36,056 nucleotides of DNA from Acetobacteraceae bacterium (GCA_022842185.1 JALHQB010000052.1:1-36056), one strand, 5' to 3'; shown: positions 1-8,373, counted from the stretch's first letter. Notes: generated by a model from the letters alone, not told the origin. Numbers and translations: made by a program.

Positions 1-1553
1 CCGGCGGGATCCAGCACAAGCAGTCGCACCTTATGACCGGACGACTGCGCGATGGTGTTAAGCAGGCGGTCGAGCCCTTCGGTGGCGAGGGCGGTCAGCA
101 TCGCCGCCCGGCCGTCCGGTATGACCAGCGCCGGGTCGAAGTTCGCGAGGTCCACCGCGGAGATGACGAAACACGGGGCCCCCTGGCGCCGGTTCTGTGG
201 GTCAAGCGAAAAGATGCGGCGATGGATCTCCGCGGCGTCGTCTTCCAGGGTGAGAAAGACGCTGGCGCCCGCAGCCTCCAATGGAACCTGGCCGCCCAGG
301 ATCGAGAACCCGCCCATCGCAGTCTCGGCATACCTGCCACGGATCGCCACCAGCAGGCACAGCGCCAGGGCAACCAGCGACTTTCCGATGCCACCCGCGC
401 CGAACAACAGCCCGACCTTCCCAAGCGGGATCGTAGGGGAGACCAGGAACTCCTGGCGCGGCGGCTCGCCGGTCGTCAGCAAGTCGAGCCGGAAGTCCGC
501 GATTCGATGTGTGCTGAAAAGCTCCTCAGCGGCCGCCTTCGCCTGCTCCTGCTCGATCTCGGCCCGGGCGGTGCTGACGGCGCGAGGGATGTCATTGTAG
601 CGGGACAACCAGCGCAATGGGTGCGTCACACCATCCTTCACGTTGCGGATCGCGACGGGAACGGCATTCATGTGCGCTCGCAGCACCAGGACGGCTTGGG
701 CATCGGTCATACCGCCCTTCAGAAACCGCATGGCGAGTGCCGTGATGGGTGCGTGGTAGTCCGCGCCGGTGATAATCGCGGTGATCAGGGCGGTGGTATC
801 GCGTGACTCACCTTCATTGGGTTCGCCCGGAGGTGCTGTTCCGTCCTTCGGCTGCTTCTGGCGATGCACCTCCCACGCCCCGCGGAGCAGTTGCTCGGCA
901 TCGTCGAGTTCAAGCTCGTGCTCGGTCTCTGAGATGATGTGGCAGAGCCTCGGCGACGCTTTCCGATGCCATGAGCCTGGCCAACGCATCGGATGAACCA
1001 TCGGATTGCTGCTGCCATCGGCCCCGACCAGGTCCTTCGCCATCGTCCGGCACTGCTTCAGCTTGGCGTGAGAGGCTTTGTCGCGGGTCGGCTCGGTCAG
1101 GCGCCAGTGCAGGTGGATCTTTGGCTCCAGTTCCCCGCTGGTTGAATTGGGCCATTCCCCGCCGCTGGCGACGACGATGGTGGCGGGGCCAAGCAGCTGT
1201 TCCAGACGCTGGCGGGCCGCTTCGGGGTCCTGGTCACACTCGACGCTGAGGCAGAGCCCGTTCTGGAGATCATCTTCCGTGGCGCCGCGATCATTCGAGA
1301 AGGTCGCGATCGGCGGCGCGAAGACGACCGGGCGCGATGCCCGGGCAGCCCTGGTTGCGAGACTGCACGCGGCATCGATCAGACCGGCGCGATCCGCAGT
1401 TACCCGGCACGGGCTAATGTCAAAGACCTGATTCGCATCGTCGTAGAAGGCGCGCAGCGAGACGTAGCTGCCATCCTCCGCATACCGGAAGACCGCGCCG
1501 ACGAAGCGCTGAACCTGGTCGCGATCGGCCTCGCGGGGAGCGGCGGCGTTCAT
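1..1553 (-). CDS. RepB-primase-like / RepA-like AAA ATPase fusion, partial (C-terminus off window)
   Basis: An open minus-strand frame of 517 codons starts at the ATG at 1553-1551 and leaves the window at position 1. Residues about 75-205 resemble the RepB DNA-primase fold of phage/plasmid proteins: an acidic VECDQD segment (104-109), the HLHW motif (147-150) before RLTEPTRD, and MRWPGSWHRK (189-198), which matches the family RlPGs.n.K signature. The second half is a RepA/RadA-like helicase domain with Walker A GAGGIGKS (385-392), and the last visible residues LLVLDPAG fit a Walker B strand. Together these suggest replication initiation or primase-helicase activity of an integrative element or plasmid, possibly for replication of an excised circle. 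It is the third gene of a minus-strand operon, and its ATG overlaps the upstream stop (ATGA). Family assignment is from motifs only; the domain order is clear, the biological role is inferred. Confidence 0.75.
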   Translation of the reverse strand, partial: MNAAAPREADRDQVQRFVGAVFRYAEDGSYVSLRAFYDDANQVFDISPCRVTADRAGLIDAACSLATRAARASRPVVFAPPIATFSNDRGATEDDLQNGLCLSVECDQDPEAARQRLEQLLGPATIVVASGGEWPNSTSGELEPKIHLHWRLTEPTRDKASHAKLKQCRTMAKDLVGADGSSNPMVHPMRWPGSWHRKASPRLCHIISETEHELELDDAEQLLRGAWEVHRQKQPKDGTAPPGEPNEGESRDTTALITAIITGADYHAPITALAMRFLKGGMTDAQAVLVLRAHMNAVPVAIRNVKDGVTHPLRWLSRYNDIPRAVSTARAEIEQEQAKAAAEELFSTHRIADFRLDLLTTGEPPRQEFLVSPTIPLGKVGLLFGAGGIGKSLVALALCLLVAIRGRYAETAMGGFSILGGQVPLEAAGASVFLTLEDDAAEIHRRIFSLDPQNRRQGAPCFVISAVDLANFDPALVIPDGRAAMLTALATEGLDRLLNTIAQSSGHKVRLLVLDPA

Positions 1554-1774
1554 CGCGGCGGATCGCCCTTGCTGCTGGCGACCGCCACGGCCTGCGCCGC
1601 GCGCCGGCGACGCTCGATCGCCTCCTGCAGCGCGAGGCCCAAGGTGCCGACGGCGACCATCGAAGATCGCGTAGGGGTGGCGGAGATCTCCGGCACGCTT
1701 TCGTGCCAACGCCGCCGGAAGTTCGGATTGCGCTCGGGATCGGACATCGCTGCCGCGCGGGCGGCGTCCATCAC
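1550..1774 (-). CDS. Small hypothetical protein, 74 aa
   Basis: I do not recognise the family. The protein is basic and Ala/Arg-rich, with a central VGTLGLALQEAIERRRRAAQ helix-like stretch and no membrane segment or cysteine cluster. Support for a real gene is positional: its start overlaps the stop of the HTH gene and its stop overlaps the start of the primase/ATPase gene, both as ATGA, so all three are translationally coupled. Proteins of this size between an excisionase-like regulator and a primase are common in alphaproteobacterial integrative elements. Function unknown. Confidence 0.55.
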   Translation of the reverse strand: MMDAARAAAMSDPERNPNFRRRWHESVPEISATPTRSSMVAVGTLGLALQEAIERRRRAAQAVAVASSKGDPPR

Positions 1775-2010
1775 GCTCGCCCCCGCAGCTGTTCGGCTTC
1801 ATACGCCTCAACCTCCGCATGCGGGTATCGCACGCATCCGCCCACACGGAGATATCTCGGCCCATCGCGTTTCTGGCGCCACTTCTCCAAGGTTCGCGGA
1901 CTGATCCGCCAGCGCGCGGCAAGTTCGAGCTGTGTCAGGTGGCGGCGAGCGCCGCAGTCTTCATCCTCATTGAGCCTCGGAATCTCGCGCATCGTCGTAC
2001 CCCGCAGCAT
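1771..2010 (-). CDS. AlpA/excisionase-like helix-turn-helix protein, 79 aa
   Basis: A small DNA-binding protein of the MerR/AlpA-like HTH_17 type. The segment LTQLELAARWRISPRTLEKW (about 25-44) is the helix-turn-helix, followed by the wing-like GPRYLRVGGCVRYPHAEVEAY, which is the usual 'R.G..vrY...dve.w' ending of excisionase and AlpA proteins. Family members act as excisionases (recombination directionality factors) or as activators of phage/island integrase genes. It heads a three-gene minus-strand operon with a 4-nt overlap to the next gene, which fits a regulator of replication or excision. Start: ATG at 2010; an in-frame ATG at 1992 (MREIPRL) is an alternative, and neither has a strong ribosome-binding site. 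Confidence 0.75.
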   Translation of the reverse strand: MLRGTTMREIPRLNEDEDCGARRHLTQLELAARWRISPRTLEKWRQKRDGPRYLRVGGCVRYPHAEVEAYEAEQLRGRA

Positions 2011-2064
2011 GGCGTCGGGGCACAGACCTGGACCTAGTTGATGCCAGCATCCAACGCCATGATC

Positions 2065-3378
2065 TCAGGATTGCCCATCCTTGAATCCTGGCCGTGGATG
2101 CTGGGCTTTTAGTTGGCGATGTTCATCCCGCAACTCGTTCTCGATGTGCCTTGCTGTGGGGGTTTGATGACCATCGGCCTTGCCTTTTATCCATCGTTCA
2201 AGAGCATCTGCCTCGGCGCCAAGCGTGATTGCGTTCTCGCCAGTTTCAAAGCGGTGCCGCATTTTGCGCCGAAGGATTGGAAGGAAGCTCACCTTCACCG
2301 GCAACTTCAAACTGGATCCTTCCTCCTCGACCACACGCCGCGCGTACTCGTTCAAGAGCGTGAACACCTCGTCGTCCGTCAAATGACTGGCGACCTCCGA
2401 CGTGATCGGCTGGCGCGACACGGTCGCGCCTGCATCGGATTGCTTTTGCTCCACCGGCGCCCAGGGCGAGGGTGTCTTCGAGACTGTCACCGCCAGGTAC
2501 GTCCGCTGGCCCCTCGCTACGGCATTCGCGTGGAGATCAAGCTTCAGCTGAGCAGCCCAGAAGTTTGGGATTGTCTCCGGTTGAGCAGCCGGATCGTCTC
2601 CCGACAGAACACCTTCCAGATAAAGCTCACTGGACTCGACCCGGCGGCGAAAATCACGAGTGAGGTTATTCCACGCCGCTGTCAGGAAAACATAATCCGT
2701 TGCGCCCAAGGAGTTCCGGCTCGGTTGCCGCCACTCGGATTCATCAAGCAGCTTAGGCATGGAGTACTGGTGCAGCTCATAGGCGATGAGTTTCCGCTCC
2801 TCATCCTGAATGCGCGCCACCAGCTTCGCGTCGCACCAACTGGTCATGGCCTTCAACAGGGAGAGATGCTCGGCATCGCCACGCAGGTCACGCAATTTGC
2901 CGGCATCTTCCGATGCGCCAGCGACCCGCTTGGCCCTGATGGGCTTCATCGCGGTCACAGCAACATAGGTCTCATCACGAACAAAGATCGCCGCGCCCCG
3001 GACGTCAAAGTCGAGTTCCGTTGCCCAGCTGCTCGGAATCGATTCGGGCTCCATCCGCATCTCCGGACGCGTCATTCGAGCGCTGAGGCAGATTTCACCG
3101 CGCTCAATCTTCAGCCTCAAGGCGTTGACCACGGCGTCCCATGCGCGATCCAGCGCGACCACCGCTTCCGGAGGGCCTGTCAACGACCTGACCCTGCCGC
3201 GCTCGGGACGAGCCCGTCGGTCCAGAATTCCTTCCAAGGGGTCGCGCCCCCAACGGCGGAGGTCTTCAGGGCCGACCAAGGCGTCGGCCGCCCGGAGCGC
3301 GTCCAACAGCAGTGGATCAGTCCACTCAAGGATCGCTTGAGCAAGACCCAGGGTGCGGCGCAGCGAATCGTCACTCAT
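2065..3378 (-). CDS. Uncharacterised protein with internal duplication, 437 aa
   Basis: I do not recognise a named family. The protein contains two diverged copies of one module, about residues 76-145 and 232-301. Each runs AW...L...(R)xE..L.(G/A), then PExIPxxWAxxLxxD, then a hydrophobic strand and RxxxYxAVT. The copies are separated by a charged linker with SWCDAKLVARIQDEERKL. The C-terminal 100 residues (LTDDEVFTLLNEYARRVVEEEG onward) are helical and basic and end in a Lys/Arg/His-rich tail. There is no signal peptide or membrane segment. The chosen start is the ATG at 3378 (MSDDSLRRTLG); a longer version to 3471 has Pro/Ser/Gly-rich, non-conserved-looking residues and is less likely. It lies 54 nt upstream of the HTH gene on the same strand and may be co-transcribed. 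The repeated PExIPxxW strand looks like a small-molecule or nucleic-acid binding module, but that is a guess. Confidence 0.7.
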   Translation of the reverse strand: MSDDSLRRTLGLAQAILEWTDPLLLDALRAADALVGPEDLRRWGRDPLEGILDRRARPERGRVRSLTGPPEAVVALDRAWDAVVNALRLKIERGEICLSARMTRPEMRMEPESIPSSWATELDFDVRGAAIFVRDETYVAVTAMKPIRAKRVAGASEDAGKLRDLRGDAEHLSLLKAMTSWCDAKLVARIQDEERKLIAYELHQYSMPKLLDESEWRQPSRNSLGATDYVFLTAAWNNLTRDFRRRVESSELYLEGVLSGDDPAAQPETIPNFWAAQLKLDLHANAVARGQRTYLAVTVSKTPSPWAPVEQKQSDAGATVSRQPITSEVASHLTDDEVFTLLNEYARRVVEEEGSSLKLPVKVSFLPILRRKMRHRFETGENAITLGAEADALERWIKGKADGHQTPTARHIENELRDEHRQLKAQHPRPGFKDGQS

Positions 3379-3573
3379 AACGATGATGTTAGCCACGACC
3401 CGCGGCGGCGGAACTGTTGCTGATGCGCCCGCCCCCCTCCGTGAGCAGCCGACCGCTTCTCCACCTCCCACCTCACCTGCGCGAGGTCTGCGACATCCTG
3501 GCCCGCGGCCTGCTGCGGCTGCGAAGCGACCATGGTGAGAACGCGACGGACGACCACGATGTGGACCCAGCGC

Positions 3574-3972
3574 TCAATCCTCAGTGCGCAAGCCTGGGTA
3601 GGCGGGTAAGCCGTCGCCGAGGCGAACCCAGCTCAGCTGCGATGCCGTCCGCGTATGGTCCGCAGGCGGCATCGCCTCGGGTTCGTCGAGGCTCACCGTC
3701 GTGATGTCGATCTCATCAGGCGCGTATCGCGCTTCGAATGTCAGCGGCGTGCCGCACCGTGGACAGAAGCTGCGCACCGCATCGGGGCTGGAGGCGAACC
3801 GGGTCGGCTCGCCGGCGACCACGCGGTACTCGGTGCGGGGGACGCTGAACCAGGCGACCATCGGCGATCCTGCCACCCTGCGACACATCGAGCAGTGGCA
3901 GATGGTGGGATGGAATGGCGTGCCGCCGGCTTCATACCGGACGTATCCGCAAAAGCATCCGCCTTCGAGCAT
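3574..3972 (-). CDS. GFA family protein (glutathione-dependent formaldehyde-activating enzyme/CENP-V fold), 132 aa
   Basis: Matches the GFA (Mss4-like) family in length and cysteine pattern: MLEGGCFCG at the N-terminus, the CHCSMCRR motif near residue 30, and SFCPRCGTPL, which together bind zinc. The family was named for S-hydroxymethylglutathione formation in formaldehyde detoxification, but most members are uncharacterised, so the reaction should not be assumed. A GTG at 3981 would add three residues, but an AGGAGG lies 8 nt before the ATG at 3972, so I prefer the ATG. It is monocistronic in appearance, with about 195 nt of non-coding DNA before the next minus gene and about 210 nt upstream to the divergent DUF2924 gene. 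Likely cargo of the island. Confidence 0.85.
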   Translation of the reverse strand: MLEGGCFCGYVRYEAGGTPFHPTICHCSMCRRVAGSPMVAWFSVPRTEYRVVAGEPTRFASSPDAVRSFCPRCGTPLTFEARYAPDEIDITTVSLDEPEAMPPADHTRTASQLSWVRLGDGLPAYPGLRTED

Positions 3973-4185
3973 GCTGGGCACCTCCTGGTCTCCGGGTATT
4001 GCGTCATCTGATCAGCGCCCGGACTGGATAGCAGTTTCCGAGCCCGCCCCCGGTTACCCGCCACTGCGGCTGCGTCGCCGCACTGCCACCGACTTCGACC
4101 GCAACCTCGGGGTCGAGGGAGAGAGTTCGCTACACTTCCCCACCCGCCAGAGCGTGCATGCGGTCCCCTTGGAGAGGATTTCCGC

Positions 4186-4695
4186 ATGACCCGCCCTTCC
4201 ACCGGCTCCAACGCGATCGAGCCGGTCGCGCTGCCCATCACGGCGATCCCCCGCGATCAGGTGCTCGGCCGTCTTTCCTGGATCCAGACGGCGCCCATCG
4301 CCCAGCTGAAGGACGAATGGCGCCGGCTGTATGGGAAGGAGCCGCCACCGTTCAGCCGCAGCTACATCACCAGCCGGCTCGCCTACCGAGTCCAGGAACT
4401 GGCCTATGGTGGCCTGAAGCCAGAGACGCGAACACGGCTCGAGGCCCTGGGCGAGCAGTTGGATGGCGGCAACGTCGTGCTCCGGCGCATCCGCGCCGAC
4501 AGCCGGCCGCTTCCAGGCACGCGGCTGATCCGCGAGCATGATGGCGTCCGGCACGTCGTTACCGTCCGGGTCGACGATTTCGAATATGAGGGGCGGCCGT
4601 ATCGGTCGCTGTCGGCCATCGCGCGGCACATCACGGGGACGCGGTGGAACGGCTGGACGTTCTTCGGGCTGCGGCCGACCGGGGGTGCGGCATGA
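4186..4695 (+). CDS. DUF2924 domain-containing protein, 169 aa
   Basis: Recognised as DUF2924 by the order of its motifs: LKDEWRRLYGKEPPP (near residue 40), FSRSYITSRLAYRVQELAYGGL, and a C-terminal half ending DFEYEGRPYRSLSAIARHITGTRWNGWTFF. DUF2924 proteins are almost always encoded directly upstream of large serine recombinases in alphaproteobacterial islands and prophages. Their function is unknown, though the C-terminal GRPYRSLSAIAR..TG..WNG resembles DNA-binding RAMA/SAWADEE-like modules. The start has a good GGAGAGG at 4171-4177. The stop overlaps the recombinase ATG by 4 nt (ATGA), implying coupled translation and a joint role in recombination. Confidence 0.9.
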   Translation: MTRPSTGSNAIEPVALPITAIPRDQVLGRLSWIQTAPIAQLKDEWRRLYGKEPPPFSRSYITSRLAYRVQELAYGGLKPETRTRLEALGEQLDGGNVVLRRIRADSRPLPGTRLIREHDGVRHVVTVRVDDFEYEGRPYRSLSAIARHITGTRWNGWTFFGLRPTGGAA

Positions 4696-6047
4696 GCCGG
4701 AGGAAGCCCCCCGCCGACACCATCATGCCGGCCACCACGAAGAAGCTCCGCTGCGCGGTCTACACGCGGAAATCCACGGACGAGGGCCTGGAGAAGGAAT
4801 TCAATACCCTCGACGCGCAGCGCGACTCCTGCGAAGCGTACATCACCAGCCAGCGTGCCGAAGGGTGGGTGCTGGTGCGCGATCGCTACGACGATGGCGG
4901 GTTCTCTGGCGGCACGCTGGAACGGCCGGCCCTGAAGCGCCTGCTGGCGGACATTGAGCAGGGCCTCATCGACGTCATCGTCGTCTACAAGATCGACCGC
5001 CTGTCCCGGTCCCTGATGGATTTCTCCAGGCTGGTGGAGACCATGGAGGCGCATGGCGTCACCTTCGTCTCCGTCACCCAGTCGTTCAACACGACGACCA
5101 GCATGGGACGGCTGACGCTGAACATCCTGCTCAGCTTTGCCCAGTTCGAACGCGAGGTCATAGGCGAGCGGATCCGCGACAAATTCGCGGCGTCTCGCGC
5201 GCGAGGCATGTGGATGGGCGGGAGGGTGCCGCTCGGCTACGACGTCGTGGCGCGCAAGCTGGTGGTAAATGAGGACGAAGCCCCGCGCGTCCGCCGCGTG
5301 TTCGAGATCTTCGCCGAGACGGGATCGGGCGTCGAGACGGTGGCCCGCCTCCGGGGGGAGGGCGCCACCAGCAAGGCCGGGCGCCCGCTGGATAAGGGCG
5401 ATGTCTACAAGCTGCTGAATAACCGGACCTATGTCGGCGAGGTCGCGCACAAGGGGCAGGTCTATCCCGGCGAGCACCAGGGTATCGTGCCGCGGGAGTT
5501 GTGGGACGAGGTGCATGCCGTCCTGAGGGTCAGTCCGCGCACCCGTGCCGCCCAGAACCGGCAGCAGGCGCCTGCGCTGCTGAAGGGCATCCTGTACGGC
5601 ATCGACGGCAGGGCACTGTCACCGACGCACACGAGGAAGCGTGGCAGGCTGTATCGCTACTACGCCGCGCAGCGGGTGATGAAGGGCGACGCCGACGGCG
5701 ACGGCAGCATCGTCCGGCGCATCGCGGCCGGGCAGATCGAGACTGCGGTGATGAGCCAGGTCCGCGCCCTTCTGCGACAGCCGGAGATCGTGGTGGGCAC
5801 TTGGCTGGTGGCGCGGGACGGTGCGCCCGACCTGACCGAGCGTGAGGTCAGGGATGCGCTACGTCGAGTCGACCCGCTGTGGGAACAGCTATTCCCGGCT
5901 GAGCAGGCTCGGATCGTCCGGTCACTGGTGGAGCGGGTGGTGGTGGGCCCGGGCGGTGCCGACATTCGGCTGCGGCTGGACGGGCTCGGCGGTCTTGTCC
6001 GCGACCTCGGCGCCGTCGCGCCCGACACGCTGAGGTCGGCAGCATGA
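4692..6047 (+). CDS. Large serine recombinase (resolvase/invertase superfamily), 451 aa
   Basis: The N-terminal catalytic domain begins with VYTRKSTDEG, with nucleophile Ser28. It continues through LDAQRDSCEAYI, DRYDDGGFSGGTLERPAL, YKIDRLSRS and FAQFEREVIGERIRDK, the resolvase active-site and E-helix motifs. A Recombinase (PF07508) domain follows from about residue 175 (PLGYDVV, GVETVARLR, YKLLNNRTYVGEVAHKG). The region normally occupied by a zinc ribbon reads LLKGILYGIDGRALSPTHTRK and lacks the CxxC cysteines, and the C-terminus has the coiled-coil-like WEQLFPAEQARIVRSLVERV. It catalyses site-specific DNA integration/excision through a 5'-phosphoserine intermediate. The ATG at 4692 (MSRRKPPAD) overlaps the DUF2924 stop, and upstream in-frame starts are inside that gene. 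Its own stop overlaps the next ATG, giving a three-gene module. Target site unknown. Confidence 0.93.
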   Translation: MSRRKPPADTIMPATTKKLRCAVYTRKSTDEGLEKEFNTLDAQRDSCEAYITSQRAEGWVLVRDRYDDGGFSGGTLERPALKRLLADIEQGLIDVIVVYKIDRLSRSLMDFSRLVETMEAHGVTFVSVTQSFNTTTSMGRLTLNILLSFAQFEREVIGERIRDKFAASRARGMWMGGRVPLGYDVVARKLVVNEDEAPRVRRVFEIFAETGSGVETVARLRGEGATSKAGRPLDKGDVYKLLNNRTYVGEVAHKGQVYPGEHQGIVPRELWDEVHAVLRVSPRTRAAQNRQQAPALLKGILYGIDGRALSPTHTRKRGRLYRYYAAQRVMKGDADGDGSIVRRIAAGQIETAVMSQVRALLRQPEIVVGTWLVARDGAPDLTEREVRDALRRVDPLWEQLFPAEQARIVRSLVERVVVGPGGADIRLRLDGLGGLVRDLGAVAPDTLRSAA

Positions 6048-6424
6048 CCACGGCGACCAGCATCACGGTTCGGGTGCCGCTGGCCATCCGCCACCGGTCA
6101 GGGCGGAAGACCGTCGTGACGCCGATGACCGATGGCGTGGCGCCGGCCACAACGCGGGCCGACCCCACGCTGGTCAAGGCTCTGGCGCGGGCGTTCCGGT
6201 ATCAGCGGCTGCTCGACGACGGTCGATACGCTTCGATCAGCGAGATGGCGACCGCCGAAAAGATTGAGCGCGGCTATCTGGGGACGCTGCTACGTTTGAC
6301 CCTGCTGGCGCCGGATATTGTGGAGGCGCTCCTGGAAGGGCGGCATTCGCAAGAGGTCGACCTGCCGCAGCTTGTGAAGCCTGTCTTCGAGCGTTGGGCG
6401 GAGCAGCGCGTTGCGTTTGGGTAG
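6044..6424 (+). CDS. Recombinase-associated small protein, 126 aa
   Basis: Third gene of the recombinase module; its ATG overlaps the recombinase stop by 4 nt. The core is LVKALARAFRYQRLLDDGRY followed by SISEMATAEKIERGYLGTLL and RLTLLAPDIVEALLEGR. This reads as a helix-turn-helix of the KorB/ParB-like type seen in proteins that follow such recombinases; the 'xAPDIVEAILEGR' ending is characteristic of that group. It is probably a DNA-binding partner or regulator of the recombinase. A decayed homologue with one frameshift lies at 9569-9822. No function has been shown for the family that I can cite with certainty. Confidence 0.8.
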   Translation: MTTATSITVRVPLAIRHRSGRKTVVTPMTDGVAPATTRADPTLVKALARAFRYQRLLDDGRYASISEMATAEKIERGYLGTLLRLTLLAPDIVEALLEGRHSQEVDLPQLVKPVFERWAEQRVAFG

Positions 6425-6694
6425 CGTGCCTAGTTGCAGGCAAACCCCGTCTCCTCTGATATTCCTGGGGAGATTGGACCTCAGACAATCCCTCGAAGCA
6501 GATTCGCGACCAGCAGGCCGCCTCGCGCAGCGGAGGGCAAACAGACCACCGCAGCGTCTGCTTGCCTGGAGTGAGCACGCTGGCAGGATGGGAGTGGGTC
6601 GGCGGGCCTGGCGCAGCGTACGGGCGTCAAGCCGAACAACTCGCAACTGGATAGCGAAGGCGGCATCGACAATGGTCACTTGGAGGTTCGGCTT

Positions 6695-8350
6695 ATGACC
6701 ACTGCCTCGGCGGGTCAGGATGGCGCACAGCTGCCGCCCGAATCCGGCGATGGACCTGTTACTCGCCAGGAAGTCGACCGCCGCCTCCAGCGACTTCAAG
6801 AATTAGGCACGCAGCAAGTGGACGCCGAACGGCGAGCTCGTGAATCGGCGCTGATCGCGCAGGAACACCGGCTGATCCCAGCAATTCGGAATGCCATCGA
6901 CTCGATATTCAAGCCGGAGCACAAGAATGACCGCTCACCCGCCTTCGTGGCGCTGGCGTGGTGGTTCTTCCGCCCGTCTGCGGGCCGGGCGGCATTGTTG
7001 GCAGGAGTGCTGACAGTCGTATTTACCGCGATGCAGGTGGCGCTGCTGCATCAGCAGAATGCGCGGCTGGACGTTCAAAACGCGTTGGCGGAAGGTCAGC
7101 GACGCGCTGGGCTAATGGCGGAATTCGATTCAATTCTTGTCTCGCTAGCAAGAGAGCAGGAGGCTGCGCCGTCGTGCGACGGCCCGGCGTCATCTGAGCG
7201 TTGCTGGCGCAGTGTCACGGAGGTTGAGGGCGTATCTCTGCCCGACGGCGCCGTCTACCGTGCTTTCTGGCCTTCAACCGGCACCACCGCGCGGCTCGCT
7301 TCTCTCACCCAGGCGCTTCGGCCGTACTACCAGCTCGCCGTCGGCGAGGAACAGGTGGAGTCGTGCGATCCGGCGAGATCGGGCGCAGCGCATCCCCTGC
7401 GGCGTTTTGGCACAAATTTCCTGGCCGGCACCGTGCCAGCCAGGATGAGCGAGGCGGACGGCACACGACTGGTGCATCAGATTGCTGTATCGGCAGCGGC
7501 TGCTTCGTGGAACCAGACCATCGCAGTGGGCTGGCTTGCGCGTATCGGACAGTGGTTGGAAGAGACGGGCGAAGCCCTGCTGCGTCTTAGCAAGACGGGT
7601 GCTGCGGAGCTTTCATGCCGTGCGCTCAGTCCCGAGCGCGCCCGCGTTTTCGCTGCCATGGTTGCCGCGCAGGTCGATTTGGAGGCACTCGACCGAGCGA
7701 ACGCGAGTTTCGTGCGTGCCGACTTCACCGGCATGAGCTTCGACGGGCGCATCCTCGTTAGCGTAAACCTGCGGGGCGCGAGCTTTCGCCGAAGCGGATT
7801 AGTGAACACGATGTTCGTCCGCGTCGACCTCCCGGAAGCCGATTTCGCGGAGGCGAATCTGGCGGGAGCGAAGATCATTCGTAGCGACCTCAGAGCATCC
7901 ACCTTTCCGCTCTCTGCCGCCATGCCAGAGGGCTTCGGGTCGGCTGAGGCGCAGGCGCGGAATGCCGCCCAATTTTGGGATAACCGTGTACAGGGCCTTA
8001 TCATCGAGAGGAGGACCGACGATGGTTCAGAGGTAATGGGCGGTGTGCCGGAAGGCGAGCGCCTCATCGACCTGGCGTTCTGCACAGCCATCGCCGATCC
8101 GGCCGCCGCTTCGAGGTTGCGCCGTGTTCCTCTCTTCTTAAGCCTGGTCGACGATCCGAAGGGAGCGATTGCGCAGGAGCTCACTTACGAAGACGAGATC
8201 CTGGTCAGCGTTGCGCTCTCATTTGTCAGGCTTGATCATCCCCTGGGTAGGGATCCGATCTGGAGTAGCGACCCGAACAGCCCGCGGCGCCGCTTCGTCT
8301 TTGTCACGCACGCGGCGGAGTGCCCCGAATCACCAGAAGCACGACGGTGA
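6695..8350 (+). CDS. Membrane-anchored pentapeptide-repeat protein, 551 aa
   Basis: Domain order: a polar, charged N-terminus with a coiled-coil-like stretch (about 22-58), one transmembrane helix at about 98-118 preceded by WWFFRPSAGR, a second short coil (NARLDVQNALAEGQRR), a mixed domain of about 200 residues, pentapeptide repeats at about 327-404 (ANASF VRADF, VNLRG ASFRR, ADFAE ANLAG AKIIR), and a 145-residue C-terminal domain. Pentapeptide repeats form a right-handed beta-helix used for protein interactions; in some proteins it mimics DNA. The topology suggests a membrane-tethered sensor or effector. The start is the ATG at 6695 with GGAGG 8 nt upstream; a TTG 15 nt earlier is less likely. 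It is preceded by 270 nt of non-coding DNA in which I see nothing recognisable, and converges on the Bug gene with a 23-nt gap. Function unknown. Confidence 0.75.
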   Translation: MTTASAGQDGAQLPPESGDGPVTRQEVDRRLQRLQELGTQQVDAERRARESALIAQEHRLIPAIRNAIDSIFKPEHKNDRSPAFVALAWWFFRPSAGRAALLAGVLTVVFTAMQVALLHQQNARLDVQNALAEGQRRAGLMAEFDSILVSLAREQEAAPSCDGPASSERCWRSVTEVEGVSLPDGAVYRAFWPSTGTTARLASLTQALRPYYQLAVGEEQVESCDPARSGAAHPLRRFGTNFLAGTVPARMSEADGTRLVHQIAVSAAAASWNQTIAVGWLARIGQWLEETGEALLRLSKTGAAELSCRALSPERARVFAAMVAAQVDLEALDRANASFVRADFTGMSFDGRILVSVNLRGASFRRSGLVNTMFVRVDLPEADFAEANLAGAKIIRSDLRASTFPLSAAMPEGFGSAEAQARNAAQFWDNRVQGLIIERRTDDGSEVMGGVPEGERLIDLAFCTAIADPAAASRLRRVPLFLSLVDDPKGAIAQELTYEDEILVSVALSFVRLDHPLGRDPIWSSDPNSPRRRFVFVTHAAECPESPEARR

Positions 8351-8373
8351 GTAGCTGGAAAACCCTCCAAGTC

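Noticed and set aside
33..806. Plus-strand open frames of 257 and 182 residues at the left edge
   Set aside because: They oppose the continuous 517-codon minus-strand frame carrying primase motifs and a Walker A motif.
2113..3423. 436-residue plus-strand open frame opposite the duplicated-module protein
   Set aside because: The minus frame shows an internal repeat conserved at protein level, while the plus frame shows none and has atypical Arg/His/Cys composition.
4692..6047. The serine recombinase as the integrase that targeted the tRNA-Gly
   Set aside because: tRNA 3'-end targeting is normally done by tyrosine integrases, and the gene is about 9 kb from the tRNA; assignment left open.
6425..6694. 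Short open frames between the recombinase module and the pentapeptide gene
   Set aside because: No conserved motifs, no ribosome-binding sites and no similarity between frames and known families; treated as non-coding.
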